64,000 nt of DNA from Halomonas alkaliantarctica (GCF_029854215.1 NZ_CP122961.1:620001-684000); one strand, 5' to 3'; shown: positions 8,338 to 20,538, numbered from the stretch's first letter. Notes: generated by a model from the letters alone, not told the origin. Numbers and translations are program-made.

Positions 8338-9786
8338 TTAACGCCGCCAGAAAGCGGGGGTAAACAGCACCAGTACCGTAAAGATTTCCAGGCGACCAAG
8401 CAGCATGGCTATCACCAGTATCCATTTCGCCAAGCTAGGCATGTCGCCATAATTAGTGCTGGCTTCTCCTAGCGCAGGGCCAAGGTTGTTGAGCGCAGAT
8501 CCCACGGTCGACCAAGCGGTTACCTGATCAACCCCGGTGGCCATGACGCCCACCAGCATTAATAAGAACAGCATCACATAGACCGAAAAGAACCCCCATA
8601 CCGCCTGGGCAATGCTGTCGGGAACGCTGACCTTGCCGACTTTGACTGCAATCACCGCATTGGGGTGGATCAGCCGCATGATTTCGCGCATGCCCTGTTT
8701 GATGATCAAAATAATCCGTATCACCTTCATACCGCCAGCGGTAGAGCCAGAGCAGCCGCCAACGAAGGCTGCTACAAACAGCAGAAAGGGCAGCGCGCCG
8801 GGCCACATGGAGAAGTCGGCGACACTAAAACCCGCGGTCGTGGCCACCGAAACGACTTGGAAGACCCCATGCCGTAGACCGCGCAGCGTGTCGTAGGTGT
8901 CGGTTAACCACAGGGAGAGCACGGTGATCACGGCCAGGGCGAGCAGAAATAGCATTAAAAAGCGCGCTTCGGGGTCGTGAAAGTAGTGCATCAGGCTTTT
9001 TTCACGCCAGGCGATAAAGTGCAGGCTAAAGCTGAACGCTGAAATCAACATAAAGCCTACGCATACCATCTCGATGGTGGCGCTATCGAAATAGCCGATG
9101 CTGGCGTCGTAAGTGGAGAAACCACCGATAGCGACAGTCGAAAAGCTATGGCTTAAGGCATCGAACCAGCTCATGCCCGCTAGCATATAGGCGATCATGC
9201 AGGCGAGGGTGAGCGTCGCATAGATGTACCACAGCGCTTTAGCGGTTTCGGTAATGCGAGGTGTGAGCTTGGAGTCTTTTAGTGGCCCAGGGATCTCGGT
9301 GCGATAGAGCGCCATACCACCCACGCCTAGGGTGGGCAAAATGGCAACGGCCAAAACAACGATCCCCATGCCGCCCAGCCACTGGAGCTGCTGGCGGTAG
9401 TAAAGAATTGATTCGGGTAAAAAATCGATGCCGGTAATCACCGTGGCGCCGGTAGTGGTCAATCCGGAGAACGACTCGAACACCGCATCGGTAATGCCTA
9501 ACGAACCTTCGCCAAATAGCATCAGCGGCAGCGAACCAAACAGCGCCAGCACCGTCCAGAACATCGCGGCGATAATAAAGCCGTCGCGGATACGCAGCTC
9601 TTTTTGCGAGTGCCGATTGGGCAAGTAAAGCAGTAATCCCGTCACCACCGAAATCGCAATGCCGCTAATAAAGGCACTCCACACGCCGTCGCGAAACCAG
9701 AGTGAGATTAGCGTTGGGGGGAGCATGGTAAGGCTGAAGAGCATCAGCAGCAGCCCCAAAATGCGCAAAATAACCCGCAGACTCAT
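8338..9786 (-). CDS. trkH: Trk potassium uptake, membrane subunit
   Basis: 482 residues with about ten or more hydrophobic segments in four pore repeats. The selectivity-filter turns are visible: SGLTTTGATV, VAIGGFSTYD, VATTAGFSV and LNNLGPALGE. Together with the NAD-binding TrkA it imports K+, which is central to osmotic adaptation in halophiles. It lies 52 bp downstream of trkA in the same orientation. Halomonas has two such subunits (TrkH and TrkI); this one cannot be assigned to either from the window alone. Confidence 0.93.
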   Translation of the reverse strand: MSLRVILRILGLLLMLFSLTMLPPTLISLWFRDGVWSAFISGIAISVVTGLLLYLPNRHSQKELRIRDGFIIAAMFWTVLALFGSLPLMLFGEGSLGITDAVFESFSGLTTTGATVITGIDFLPESILYYRQQLQWLGGMGIVVLAVAILPTLGVGGMALYRTEIPGPLKDSKLTPRITETAKALWYIYATLTLACMIAYMLAGMSWFDALSHSFSTVAIGGFSTYDASIGYFDSATIEMVCVGFMLISAFSFSLHFIAWREKSLMHYFHDPEARFLMLFLLALAVITVLSLWLTDTYDTLRGLRHGVFQVVSVATTAGFSVADFSMWPGALPFLLFVAAFVGGCSGSTAGGMKVIRIILIIKQGMREIMRLIHPNAVIAVKVGKVSVPDSIAQAVWGFFSVYVMLFLLMLVGVMATGVDQVTAWSTVGSALNNLGPALGEASTNYGDMPSLAKWILVIAMLLGRLEIFTVLVLFTPAFWRR

Positions 9787-9838
9787 GGTTGTCGCATGCT
9801 CCTGTTTTTAGCAGCCAGTGGCAGGGATTCGAAGGTTA

Positions 9839-11212
9839 TCAAAAGAACGTTAAACCGACTTGGAACAGGCGCTCCACATCGCGAATGCGGCGCTTGTCGA
9901 TCACGAATAGAATCACGTGGTCGCCGCTCTCCACCATCACCTCGCCGTGGGCGATGATGACTTCCTTGCCGCGCACAATCGCACCGATGGTGGTGCCGTC
10001 GGGCAGGTCAATCTCGCGGATCGTGCGGCCGACCACCTTAGACGACTGCTTGTCGCCGTGGGCGATGGCTTCAATGGCCTCGGCGGCGCCCCGGCGCAGC
10101 GAGTGAACGTTGACAATATCGCCCCGGCGCACGTGGGTCAGCAGGCTGCCGATGGTCGCCTGTTGAGGGGAAATAGCGATATCGATCTCGCCGCCCTGCA
10201 CTAAATCCACGTAAGCGGCGTTGTTAATCAGCGTCAGCACCTTCTTGGCGCCCAAGCGCTTGGCGAGCAGCGACGACATGATATTGACCTCGTCGTCGTT
10301 GGTCAGCGCGCAGAAGATATCGCACTCTTCGATATTCTCCTCTTCCAGCAAGCGCTTGCTGGTGGCACTGCCGTGGAGCACCACGGTGCGATCCAGCCGC
10401 TCAGACAGCGTGGTGCAGCGCTCCAGGCTGTGCTCGATGATCTTGACCTGATGGCTGTGCTCCAAATGCTCCGCCAGCCGCTCACCGATATTGCCACCCC
10501 CGGCGATCACCACCCGGCGAAAATCCCGCTCGACCCGGCGTAGCTCGCTCATCACCGCGCGAATATCCCGGCGGGCGGCGAGGAAGAACACTTCGTCGTC
10601 AGCCTCGATGACCGTATCACCACGGGGAATAATCGGTCGATTGCGGCGGTAGATCGCCGCCACGCGGGTATCCACGTTGGGCATATGGCGGCGCAGGAAA
10701 GCCAAGTCCTGGCCTACCAGCGGGCCGCCGTAAAACGCTTTCACCGCGACCAACTGTACCAGGCCACCGGCAAACTCCAGTACCTGCAGGGCACCAGGGT
10801 GCTCGATCAAGCGGCGCACGTGGTCGGTGACCACCTGCTCGGGGCTGATCAGCACATCAATGGGGATCGCTTCATGGGCGAACAGGCCTTTGCGGGTTAA
10901 GTACGCCGTGGCGCGTACCCGGGCAATTTTGGTCGGGGTGCGAAACAGCGTATGGGCGACCTGGCAGGCGATCATATTGATCTCGTCGCTGTTGGTGACG
11001 GCGATCAACATATCGGCGTCTTCGCAGCCTGCCTGGCGCAGCACAATGGGGTAGGAGCCCGCCCCGGTGACGGTGCGGATATCGAGCTTGGTGTGCAGGT
11101 CGCGCAGTTTTTTGGCGTCGGTGTCCACGACCGTAATGTCGTTCTCCTCGCGGGCGAGGTGTTCAGCCAGTGTGCCGCCGACCTGGCCGGCGCCGAGAAT
11201 GATGATTTTCAT
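9839..11212 (-). CDS. trkA: Trk potassium uptake, regulatory subunit
   Basis: 457 residues with two RCK (Rossmann plus TrkA_C) halves. Nucleotide-binding glycine motifs are at about residue 5 ([15 protein letters not shown]) and about 235 ([16 protein letters not shown]). It is the cytoplasmic NAD(H)/ATP-sensing subunit that gates TrkH/TrkI. In pseudomonads trkA follows def-fmt-rsmB directly; here a dodecin gene intervenes, with a terminator-like hairpin after it, so trkA probably has its own promoter in 11213-11300. Confidence 0.95.
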   Translation of the reverse strand: MKIIILGAGQVGGTLAEHLAREENDITVVDTDAKKLRDLHTKLDIRTVTGAGSYPIVLRQAGCEDADMLIAVTNSDEINMIACQVAHTLFRTPTKIARVRATAYLTRKGLFAHEAIPIDVLISPEQVVTDHVRRLIEHPGALQVLEFAGGLVQLVAVKAFYGGPLVGQDLAFLRRHMPNVDTRVAAIYRRNRPIIPRGDTVIEADDEVFFLAARRDIRAVMSELRRVERDFRRVVIAGGGNIGERLAEHLEHSHQVKIIEHSLERCTTLSERLDRTVVLHGSATSKRLLEEENIEECDIFCALTNDDEVNIMSSLLAKRLGAKKVLTLINNAAYVDLVQGGEIDIAISPQQATIGSLLTHVRRGDIVNVHSLRRGAAEAIEAIAHGDKQSSKVVGRTIREIDLPDGTTIGAIVRGKEVIIAHGEVMVESGDHVILFVIDKRRIRDVERLFQVGLTFF

Positions 11213-11299
11213 TGCTGAGCATCGGTTCCATTAAAAGCGCCAGCGCGCGATGTTGTTGAGACCATACCCTAAGACCGGGACGGTCTATCATGCGCTGCA

Positions 11300-11334
11300 A
11301 TAAAGACGGCGGCCAGTGTAAACCAGCCGCCGTC
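11300..11334 (-). terminator. Terminator after dodecin gene
   Basis: On the minus strand GACGGCGGC pairs with GCCGCCGTC across a 12-base loop and is followed by TTTATT. The 9-bp GC-rich stem plus T-rich tail fits an intrinsic terminator between the dodecin gene and trkA. Confidence 0.7.
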
Positions 11335-11350
11335 GAAAAGCAGGTGAGGA

Positions 11351-11557
11351 TTATTCTAGCGTAAAGCCGACTTTAACCGTGACCTGCCAGTGGGCCACTT
11401 GGCCGTCTTCAATGTGGCCACGGGTATCGATTACTTCCAGCCAGCGCATGTGCTTAATAGTCTCTGAAGCCTTGGCCAGAGCGTTCTGTACCGCTTCCTC
11501 AATACCCTTCTCGGAAGAGCCGGTCAGTTCCACGTGCTTATAGGTATGATGACTCAT
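11351..11557 (-). CDS. Dodecin family flavin-binding protein
   Basis: 68 residues, the usual dodecin length. The sequence [19 protein letters not shown] at the start and the later [21 protein letters not shown] match bacterial dodecins, small proteins that form hollow 12-mers storing or buffering flavins (FMN/FAD, riboflavin). An AAGGAG ribosome-binding site precedes the ATG closely. It sits between rsmB and trkA, where pseudomonads have nothing, and is bounded by hairpins on both sides. Confidence 0.9.
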   Translation of the reverse strand: MSHHTYKHVELTGSSEKGIEEAVQNALAKASETIKHMRWLEVIDTRGHIEDGQVAHWQVTVKVGFTLE

Positions 11558-11582
11558 AATATCTCCTTCCTTGTCATGAAAT

Positions 11583-11617
11583 CACTGCCCCCGGCGTCAG
11601 TGGGCGCCTAGGCAGTG
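11583..11617 (-). terminator. Hairpin at 3' end of rsmB
   Basis: CACTGCC (11583-11589) pairs with GGCAGTG (11611-11617), and inside it GGCG pairs with CGCC. The structure overlaps the rsmB stop codon. It lacks a strong T-run, so it may be a weak terminator or a processing/stability element before the dodecin gene. Confidence 0.4.
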
Positions 11618-12945
11618 CGCTTTTCTAGTCTGGCATAAAAAAAGCCATCGTGACTGCCCTGGGCCGGAAACAGCTGGCGACCTGCGCCGTTGGCAATGCC
11701 CCAGGCAACGTCGTTAGGCGTGGTGACATGGGCGTCAGGGGTGCGGGCGAGAAACGCTTCAATCTGCTCACTGTTCTCTTCCGGCAGTACGGAGCAAGTT
11801 GCGTAAAGCAGTGTGCCGCCTTCGCGCAGCATCGGCCAGAGGTTATCTAGCAGCTGGCGTTGAAGCTTGGCCAGCGGGCGAATATCGTCTTTACGGCGCA
11901 GCTTTTTGATATCCGGGTGGCGGCGGATAACGCCGGTGCCAGAGCAAGGGGCGTCGAGCAGAATGGCATCGAACGGCGTGCCGCTCCACCAGTCGCGCTC
12001 GGTCGCATCGGCGTGCTCAAGCACCGCCTCAACGCCGAGGCGGCTGAGGGTGTCCTCCACCCGCGCCAGGCGCTGGTTGTCGCTATCGATAGCCGTTAGC
12101 GCAATATCAAACTGCTCGAGCAAGTGGGCCGTTTTACCACCTGGGGCGCAGCAGGCATCAAGCACACGGGCACCTGGACGCGGTGCCAGCGCGGGGCCTA
12201 GTAGTGCGGCAGAAAGCTGGGCGGCCTCATCCTGAACGCTAACATGGCCTTCTTCAAAGCCGGGCAGCGCGGTGACATCGCAGGGCGTTTCCAGGGTGAT
12301 AGCGTCTGGGGCATGGGGGCATAAGTGGCCGTTCAACCCCTGTTCGGTGAGCATACCTAAATAGGCTTCACGGTCGTTGTAACGCTGATTCACCCTTAAC
12401 GTCATAGGGCCAGCGTGATTGTTGGCTTCAACAATATCGCGCCACTGCTCTGGCCATGCCTGGCGCAGGGCGTTAAGCAGCCAGGGCGGATGCTCTAGCG
12501 CTACGCTCTCATCCCGGTCTACCTGGGCCTGGAGCGCCTCGGATTCGCGCTGTAGGCGCCGCAAGCAACCATTTAAGACGCGGGTGGCCCACTCCTTATT
12601 CAGTAAGCGCGCAGCGCCCGCTGTTTCACCTACCGCCGCGTGGGCAGGAATGCGCATGTAGAGCAGTTGGTAAATACCCAGTAGCAGCAGCGCCTGAACA
12701 TCGCTATCGCGTTTTTTAAACGGCTGCTTAAGCAGCACACCCGCTAAGGCTTCCAGACGCGGTAAACGGCGGCAGGTGCCAAAACAGAGCTCCTTGAGCA
12801 GCCCGCGGTCGCGAGCCACCACGCTGTGCTCATCCAGCCCCGCCAGTGAGCCTTGGTCGCTGAGCACCGGGGCCAGCGCGCGAGCCGCCGCAGCGCGGAC
12901 TTCCTGGCCACTGCCGCCACTTTGAGGGGAGCGCTTTTGGCTCAT
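11608..12945 (-). CDS. rsmB: 16S rRNA m5C967 methyltransferase
   Basis: 445 residues. An N-terminal NusB-like RNA-binding domain is followed by a SAM methyltransferase domain with LDACCAPGGKTAHL (motif I), LLDAPCSGTG (motif IV) and ATCSVLPEEN with the catalytic Cys. RsmB (Sun/Fmu) methylates C967 of 16S rRNA. The start overlaps the end of fmt by 4 bp, as in the conserved def-fmt-rsmB cluster. Confidence 0.95.
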   Translation of the reverse strand: MSQKRSPQSGGSGQEVRAAAARALAPVLSDQGSLAGLDEHSVVARDRGLLKELCFGTCRRLPRLEALAGVLLKQPFKKRDSDVQALLLLGIYQLLYMRIPAHAAVGETAGAARLLNKEWATRVLNGCLRRLQRESEALQAQVDRDESVALEHPPWLLNALRQAWPEQWRDIVEANNHAGPMTLRVNQRYNDREAYLGMLTEQGLNGHLCPHAPDAITLETPCDVTALPGFEEGHVSVQDEAAQLSAALLGPALAPRPGARVLDACCAPGGKTAHLLEQFDIALTAIDSDNQRLARVEDTLSRLGVEAVLEHADATERDWWSGTPFDAILLDAPCSGTGVIRRHPDIKKLRRKDDIRPLAKLQRQLLDNLWPMLREGGTLLYATCSVLPEENSEQIEAFLARTPDAHVTTPNDVAWGIANGAGRQLFPAQGSHDGFFYARLEKRTA

Positions 12946-13958
12946 GGTGTGTCTCCTTCGCTGGCCTGAGCCGCTGGTTTACCAAGACGAGTGTCAAGAT
13001 GAGCGCCAAGCCGTGTGCCGGTAGCCAGACGCGCGTGTCGTGCATTCAGTAAGTCACGCACGGCCATGGCTTTTCCGCCGGGCAACTGCGCGTTGGTCAC
13101 GCACAGCACGTCGCGACCGCCGGTGCCGCAGGCAATGCGCAGGTGATCGTCGCCATGCTCAAGTAGCGTGCCGGGGGCGCAGGGAGGATGCTCGCCTTCC
13201 TCTACATTGGCCATTAGCAAACGTAGGCGATCATCGCCCAGCGCGCACCAGGCCACTGGCCAGGGGTTAAAGGCGCGAATTTTGCTGGCTAGCTGCTGCG
13301 CGGGCTGGTCAAAGTCGAGCTCGGCTTCCGCTTTGCTCAGCTTGGCGGCATAGGTAACGCCCTCTTCGGGCTGAGGCGTCGCATGCGCGGTGCCGGTGGC
13401 CAGAGCATCCAGCGTGTTGATCAGCGCATTGGCACCTTGAATGGCGAGACGGTCGTGCAAATCGCCGCCGGTGGTGCGTGTAGTAATCGGCGTGCGCACT
13501 TCTGTAAGCATTGCGCCGGTGTCCAGGCCAGCATCCATCTGCATGATGGTCACCCCCGATACGCTATCGCCCGCTTCGATCGCCCGCTGAATAGGGGCAG
13601 CGCCGCGCCAACGGGGCAGCAGCGAGGCGTGAACGTTAACGCAGCCTAAACGCGGTATATCCAATACGGCCTGGGGAAGCAGCAGCCCGTAGGCCACAAC
13701 GACCATAATGTCGGCATTGAGCGCGGCCAGCTCTGCTTGAGCCTCGGGCTGTTTTAGCGTCTGGGGTTGATAGACAGGCAGGCTGTGTTCCAGAGCCAGC
13801 TGTTTGACCGGGCTGGGCGTTAGCTTACGGCCTCGACCAGCAGGGCGGTCGGGTTGGGTATACACCCCCACCACTTCGTGCTGGCTTTCCAGTAGCGCGG
13901 CAAGGCTAGAGGCGGCGAATTCAGGCGTGCCAGCAAAAATAACGCGCAATCGTGACAT
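12942..13958 (-). CDS. fmt: Methionyl-tRNA formyltransferase
   Basis: 338 residues. Transfers a formyl group from 10-formyl-THF to initiator Met-tRNA. Motifs: FAGTPEFAA at the N-terminus, VNVHASLLPRWRGAAPIQRAI with the catalytic Asn/His region, and MQMDAGLDTGAML. A C-terminal OB-like tRNA-binding domain follows from about residue 205. It lies 35 bp after def and is translationally coupled to rsmB. Confidence 0.96.
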   Translation of the reverse strand: MSRLRVIFAGTPEFAASSLAALLESQHEVVGVYTQPDRPAGRGRKLTPSPVKQLALEHSLPVYQPQTLKQPEAQAELAALNADIMVVVAYGLLLPQAVLDIPRLGCVNVHASLLPRWRGAAPIQRAIEAGDSVSGVTIMQMDAGLDTGAMLTEVRTPITTRTTGGDLHDRLAIQGANALINTLDALATGTAHATPQPEEGVTYAAKLSKAEAELDFDQPAQQLASKIRAFNPWPVAWCALGDDRLRLLMANVEEGEHPPCAPGTLLEHGDDHLRIACGTGGRDVLCVTNAQLPGGKAMAVRDLLNARHARLATGTRLGAHLDTRLGKPAAQASEGDTP

Positions 13959-13993
13959 ATAAAGAGGGCTACCTGGCTTGAATGAGAGAAGTG

Positions 13994-14506
13994 TTAGGCG
14001 TCCTGCATCTGCTTATGGCGTTTCTGCATTTTCTTGCGGATACGGTCACGTTTTAGCGGCGACAAGTAGTCAACAAACAGCACGCCCTCAAGGTGGTCGT
14101 ACTCGTGCTGAATACAGTGTGCCAGCAGACCCTCTGCCTCTAACTCATAGGTCTCGCCATTACGATCCAGCGCGTTGAGTTGCACCTTAAGGTAGCGCGG
14201 CACTTCGGCGTAGTGCTCTGGAATCGACAGGCAGCCCTCCGAAAGCAGCTCTTTCTCGTCGCCAATCGGGGTATAGCGCGGGTTGATGAGCACCAGCGGC
14301 TGGGAGTTATCGTCGCTGACGTCCATGACGACTACGCGGCGATGGACATCGATCTGGGTCGCGGCTAGACCGATACCACGGGCGTCATACATGGTCTCCA
14401 GCATATCGTCGACGAGCTGGCGTACCTCATCGTCGACGGTTTCCACCGGAGCGGCCTTGGTGCGCAGGCGCTCATCGGGGAATTCAAGAATAGGAAGTTT
14501 GGCCAT
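13994..14506 (-). CDS. def: Peptide deformylase
   Basis: 170 residues. Removes the N-formyl group from nascent proteins. All three metalloenzyme motifs are present: [13 protein letters not shown] with the metal-binding Cys, and HCIQHEYDH with the HExxH pair. In motif 1 the usual GLAAPQ is GLAATQ. First gene of def-fmt-rsmB, divergent from the LysM-less envelope gene, as in pseudomonads. Confidence 0.96.
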   Translation of the reverse strand: MAKLPILEFPDERLRTKAAPVETVDDEVRQLVDDMLETMYDARGIGLAATQIDVHRRVVVMDVSDDNSQPLVLINPRYTPIGDEKELLSEGCLSIPEHYAEVPRYLKVQLNALDRNGETYELEAEGLLAHCIQHEYDHLEGVLFVDYLSPLKRDRIRKKMQKRHKQMQDA

Positions 14507-14744
14507 GGCGTTACAATCACCGTTATGCTGAGTCTAAATTAAGTCAAGCTAGGCAGTGACGGGCGTCTTCTAACCTAGGTACTTTATGATGGGTCACTAT
14601 ATCATGCTGTCAACGTTTCTGGGCATGGGCGCCTGATACGCGCAGGGTTTCAGCAGCAACACAATGACTGCGTTTATGCAGCGTTTCGACATGGAACTAA
14701 GAGTGACGCAACTAAGAGTGACGCATTTTATTGGGGAGAGCAGG

Positions 14745-15590
14745 ATGGCGGCAAAACAACACCCCTATCGGGGGGCATTAAGTGGTTTGCTGCTGAGTGC
14801 AGTGATGCTGATGAGTATCGATGCCGACGCTTGGGAGCGTGATCAGGCAGTGATTAAACTCTCGCCGCAGGTGCGTACATTGCCCCATCGTGAAGCGATC
14901 GAGCCCATCGCCCTGGAGGAAGCCCAGGCCTTTTTACGCGAACACCGCGTTGTCGATGATGCCGAGGCGTTGCAGGGACTGGCTTACGTAGTGGCGGGAG
15001 ACGATCGCCGCTTGATCAGCGGTGCGGGTGATCGGTTATACGTGCGTGGTGATGTGCCACGCTATGGTCAGCTGGGCATCTATCGGCAGTCGGAACCCTA
15101 CCTGGCAATGGATGGCACGCCGCTGGGCTTAGAGTTGATCAGCGTTGGCATCGCTCGCCACATCAGCAGTGAAGGCGAGATTGCGCAGCTCGAAGTCGTT
15201 AGCTCTCATCAGGAAGTGCGAGTTAACGATATTATTTTACCGCTGGAGGAGCGCGAGCTGAGCCGTGAGTTTATGCCCCGCGCGCCGCTTAATGCCGTCG
15301 CAGGTCATGTTATTGCTGTGCCAGGTGGCGTGCGCTTTATTGGCCGTTTTCAGATCGTTGCGCTGGATCTCGGCACCCTGGATGGTTTGCAGGCGGGTCA
15401 TGTGCTGCGAGTCAATCAGCAGGGTGAGCTGATCAACGACCCACGTACCCAGGAGCTAGTACAACTGCCCAGCACAGAGGCGGGGAGTGTGATGGTGTTC
15501 AAGCCCTATGATCGCGTCAGCTACGCCCTGGTAATGCAGGCATCGCGGGTGCTGGAAGTGGGCGATGAGGTTGCGTCAGCGACGAACTAA
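14745..15590 (+). CDS. Envelope protein related to the dprA-linked LysM protein, without LysM
   Basis: 281 residues from the ATG at 14745, chosen because GGGAG stands six bases before it; an in-frame ATG at 14664 would bury the signal peptide. A signal peptide (about residues 1-28, ending near DADA) leads directly into VIKLSPQVRTLP and RVVDDAEALQGLAYVVAG, then GAGDRLYVRG. These match from memory the part that follows the LysM module in the protein encoded between def and dprA in pseudomonads. The LysM peptidoglycan-binding module is absent, and no remnant is seen upstream. Probably periplasmic; function unknown. Confidence 0.7.
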   Translation: MAAKQHPYRGALSGLLLSAVMLMSIDADAWERDQAVIKLSPQVRTLPHREAIEPIALEEAQAFLREHRVVDDAEALQGLAYVVAGDDRRLISGAGDRLYVRGDVPRYGQLGIYRQSEPYLAMDGTPLGLELISVGIARHISSEGEIAQLEVVSSHQEVRVNDIILPLEERELSREFMPRAPLNAVAGHVIAVPGGVRFIGRFQIVALDLGTLDGLQAGHVLRVNQQGELINDPRTQELVQLPSTEAGSVMVFKPYDRVSYALVMQASRVLEVGDEVASATN

Positions 15591-15624
15591 CGGGCGGCAC
15601 ACAAAGACTTTAAAAGGAGGAAGT

Positions 15625-16749
15625 ATGGACGCCCAGGCGTGGTTGGTGGTCAATGCGTTGCCGGGTATGGGCGCGCTGCGAATCGCGCAATTAATCGCCC
15701 GTCAGCCGCAGTGGCCGGAAGGCTGGCTGGCAGCACTGCCGAGCCGTGCTGCCAGCGAGTTGCGCCTGTGGCTTGAGCACCCCACCCGCAGCCCGTTGCA
15801 AAAAGTAATCGATGAAACCGAGGCGTGGCAGCAAAGCGGCCCAAGTCGCCACGTGCTGCATCGCGACCACCCCGCCTGGCCTGCACTGTTAAATGAGTTG
15901 CCCGACCCGCCCGTGGTGCTCTGGGCCCAGGGGGATCTTAGCGCTCTGGAGGGCCCCAAGCTTGCCATGGTAGGCACTCGTCGCCCCACCGGCGAAGGCA
16001 CCCATAACGCCCAAACCTTCGCGCGCGACCTAGCCCGTCGCGGCTGGTGCGTGGTCAGCGGCATGGCGTTAGGGGTTGACGGCGTTGCCCAACGCGCAGC
16101 GCTAAATGCCGGCGGACGCACGATCGCCGTACTCGGCTGTGGTGTAGATGTGATCTATCCCGCCTCCCACCGTGATCTCCACGAGCAGCTTAGCCGCCTG
16201 CCCGGCGGCCTGCTGCTATCAGAACATCCACCAAGTACGCTGGCCCGCCCGGCGTTTTTCCCGCGGCGCAACCGGATCGTTACCGGCCTCTCGCTCGGTA
16301 CCCTAGTGGTCGAAGCCACCGAAAAAAGCGGTTCGCTGGTCAGTGCGCGGCTCACCTTAGAGCAAAATCGCGAACTGTTTGTACTGCCCGGTTCGCTACA
16401 CAACGTACAGGCCCGCGGCTGCTTGGCACTACTGCGTCAGGGCAGTGCCCACCTTGCCCTTAGCGTCGACGATATCATCGCCGATCTTGGTCACTGGGCG
16501 GAGGCGTTTATCCCGTCCGAAGACACCGTGCAGCAAACTTTACCGGCGACGGCGGAGAAACCACCCGCGCAAGAGCTATTGCCCGATTCCTTATTAGCGT
16601 CTTTATCCGCTACGCCAACGCCCATTGATCTCTTGGTACACGCCACCGGCGTGACGGTCAGCGACTGCCAGCAGCGCCTACTGATGCTCGAGTTAGAGGG
16701 CTGGGTCGCCCAGCAGGCGGGAGGCTGGGTGCGGCTGCCGCGGCCATGA
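15625..16749 (+). CDS. dprA: DNA-processing protein A
   Basis: 374 residues from the ATG at 15625, which has an excellent AAAGGAGG ribosome-binding site; the frame is open further upstream but without one. DprA (Smf) binds incoming single-stranded DNA and loads RecA in natural transformation. An N-terminal SAM-like region is followed by the Rossmann-type core with VGTRRPTGEGT, VSGMALGVDGVAQRAAL, GCGVDVIYPASH and FFPRRNRIVTGLS, and a C-terminal winged-helix segment after about residue 310. It lies between the LysM-less gene and tsaC, the standard order. Confidence 0.95.
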   Translation: MDAQAWLVVNALPGMGALRIAQLIARQPQWPEGWLAALPSRAASELRLWLEHPTRSPLQKVIDETEAWQQSGPSRHVLHRDHPAWPALLNELPDPPVVLWAQGDLSALEGPKLAMVGTRRPTGEGTHNAQTFARDLARRGWCVVSGMALGVDGVAQRAALNAGGRTIAVLGCGVDVIYPASHRDLHEQLSRLPGGLLLSEHPPSTLARPAFFPRRNRIVTGLSLGTLVVEATEKSGSLVSARLTLEQNRELFVLPGSLHNVQARGCLALLRQGSAHLALSVDDIIADLGHWAEAFIPSEDTVQQTLPATAEKPPAQELLPDSLLASLSATPTPIDLLVHATGVTVSDCQQRLLMLELEGWVAQQAGGWVRLPRP

Positions 16750-16792
16750 TAGGATAAAACGATTAAAGGCCTGTTAACCGTGAGGAGAGAGC

Positions 16793-19192
<2,400 letters not shown>

Positions 19193-19215
19193 CCGAATCC
19201 AACCAACACAACTTA

Positions 19216-19256
19216 AAAAGCGGGGGCGGATACAGTATCCGCCCCCTCTTTTATTG
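19216..19256. terminator. Bidirectional terminator after aroE
   Basis: GGGGGCGGATAC (19222-19233) and GTATCCGCCCCC (19235-19246) form a perfect inverted repeat around one base. T-rich tails stand on both sides (TCTTTTATT on plus, GCTTTTTAAG on minus), suiting convergent aroE and the minus-strand membrane protein gene. Confidence 0.85.
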
Positions 19257-19278
19257 ATGCCGCTCCGCTAATAGCGTT

Positions 19279-19539
19279 TCACTTAGCGCGTTTAACGTAC
19301 AAGCCCACCATACTCATTACCAGTCCCGCCACTGAGACCAGCATGCCGCCATTGACTAACAGCGGCGAGCGCTGCAGCCAGGAGACGAACGGTTGCTGAG
19401 TGTCGCTACAGACACTCTCGATATAGTCCCAATGGCCGCCATTAAGCTGGCACGCGCGAACGTCGTTGAGCTCCCAGAAATAGACGCCCATTAGTACAAA
19501 CAGCGGCAGCACTAGCAGCAGTAAACCTAACTTGATCAT
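19279..19539 (-). CDS. Small two-helix membrane protein, unknown
   Basis: 86 residues, not recognised. Hydrophobic helices span about residues 3-22 and 59-80; the middle section holds two Cys (RACQLNGG and SVCSDTQQ) that could form a disulfide if it faces the periplasm. GAGG stands five bases before the ATG. It begins 17 bp after the M48 protease gene on the same strand, so the two are probably co-transcribed. Confidence 0.65.
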   Translation of the reverse strand: MIKLGLLLLVLPLFVLMGVYFWELNDVRACQLNGGHWDYIESVCSDTQQPFVSWLQRSPLLVNGGMLVSVAGLVMSMVGLYVKRAK

Positions 19540-19556
19540 CTAAACCTCAAGAGCCG

Positions 19557-20360
19557 TTAAGGGCGTGGGCAGTTGGGGGTGCGGCCATTGCTGCGTGCTT
19601 GTTCGTAGCGTGCCAGGGCACGATCCATATTGGCTTGCAGGCCTTCAATGCGCTGGCCTTGGCCAGGGTGAGTCGACATCCACTCGGGGGGCGCACCGCC
19701 GCCTGTGGCCGCCTGCATATTTTCCCAAAGGGTCACGCTCTCACGGGGATTGAAACCTGCTTGGGCCATAAGATCCAGGCCAATCACGTCAGCTTCGCTC
19801 TCATGAGCCCGGGAAAAAGGCAGTACGATGCCATACTGTGCGCCCATGCCGAGCACGCCCATGAGTTGCTGGCCACCGACAGACTGCATGCCCGAGGTGC
19901 TGGAAATTACCGACAGGCCTAACGAGGTAGCGCTCTCGGTTGAGGCACGCTCATTGGCATGGTTGGCCAGTACGTGACCAATTTCGTGGCCGATAACGGA
20001 AGCAAGCTGATCCTGATTTGTAGCAATATCCAGCATACCGGTATTCACGCCCATATAGCCGCCGGGAAGCGCGAAGGCGTTGGGTTGTTCGGACTCAAAC
20101 ACGCGGATTTGCCAATCTAGCTGTTGCTGCTGGGCGGGGAGCTCCGCCACGATGGCATCGGCAATACACTGGACATAGCGATGACTGGCTTGGCCGGCGG
20201 TAGGCAGTTTCTGCTGATATTGAGTGAACGCCTGGCGGCCCATCTCATTGAGTTCGCTATCGGAGAGCAACAGCAGTTGCGAGCGTCCGGTAGGCGAGGT
20301 GGAGCAAGCGGCGATGGAGGCGCATAGCGCGGTAATAGCAAGGGGGCGAAGCCAGCGCAT
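19557..20360 (-). CDS. M48-family metalloprotease lipoprotein
   Basis: 267 residues. A lipoprotein signal ends in the lipobox ASIAAC (Cys about 19). The zinc protease motif HEIGH is in VIGHEIGHVLANHANE (near residue 125), and ESEADVIGLDLMAQAGF supplies the third ligand. This fits the LoiP/YcaL type of periplasmic quality-control proteases attached to the envelope; it lacks the TPR domain of BepA. AAGGA precedes the ATG by nine bases. Its exact substrates cannot be read from the sequence. Confidence 0.88.
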   Translation of the reverse strand: MRWLRPLAITALCASIAACSTSPTGRSQLLLLSDSELNEMGRQAFTQYQQKLPTAGQASHRYVQCIADAIVAELPAQQQQLDWQIRVFESEQPNAFALPGGYMGVNTGMLDIATNQDQLASVIGHEIGHVLANHANERASTESATSLGLSVISSTSGMQSVGGQQLMGVLGMGAQYGIVLPFSRAHESEADVIGLDLMAQAGFNPRESVTLWENMQAATGGGAPPEWMSTHPGQGQRIEGLQANMDRALARYEQARSNGRTPNCPRP

Positions 20361-20538
20361 GGGACGGTTTCCTTATAGACGAATGGGTTTCTTGGACACA
20401 AGATAACCGCTGATAGCAGTAAATCAATCCCCCATCATAACCCACCTAGAGGGTGAGTATGGATGCTGAATTAACCATCCTTCTCTGACCCAATGCTAGG
20501 CACCAGACGGTGGGCTGCAAGCTCCTAGAAATAAACCC

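Noticed and set aside
20361..20538. Feature in the gap between the lipoprotein and M48 protease genes
   Set aside because: Only a 5-bp GGATG/CATCC inverted repeat is visible, too weak to call; no coding frame with a start signal.
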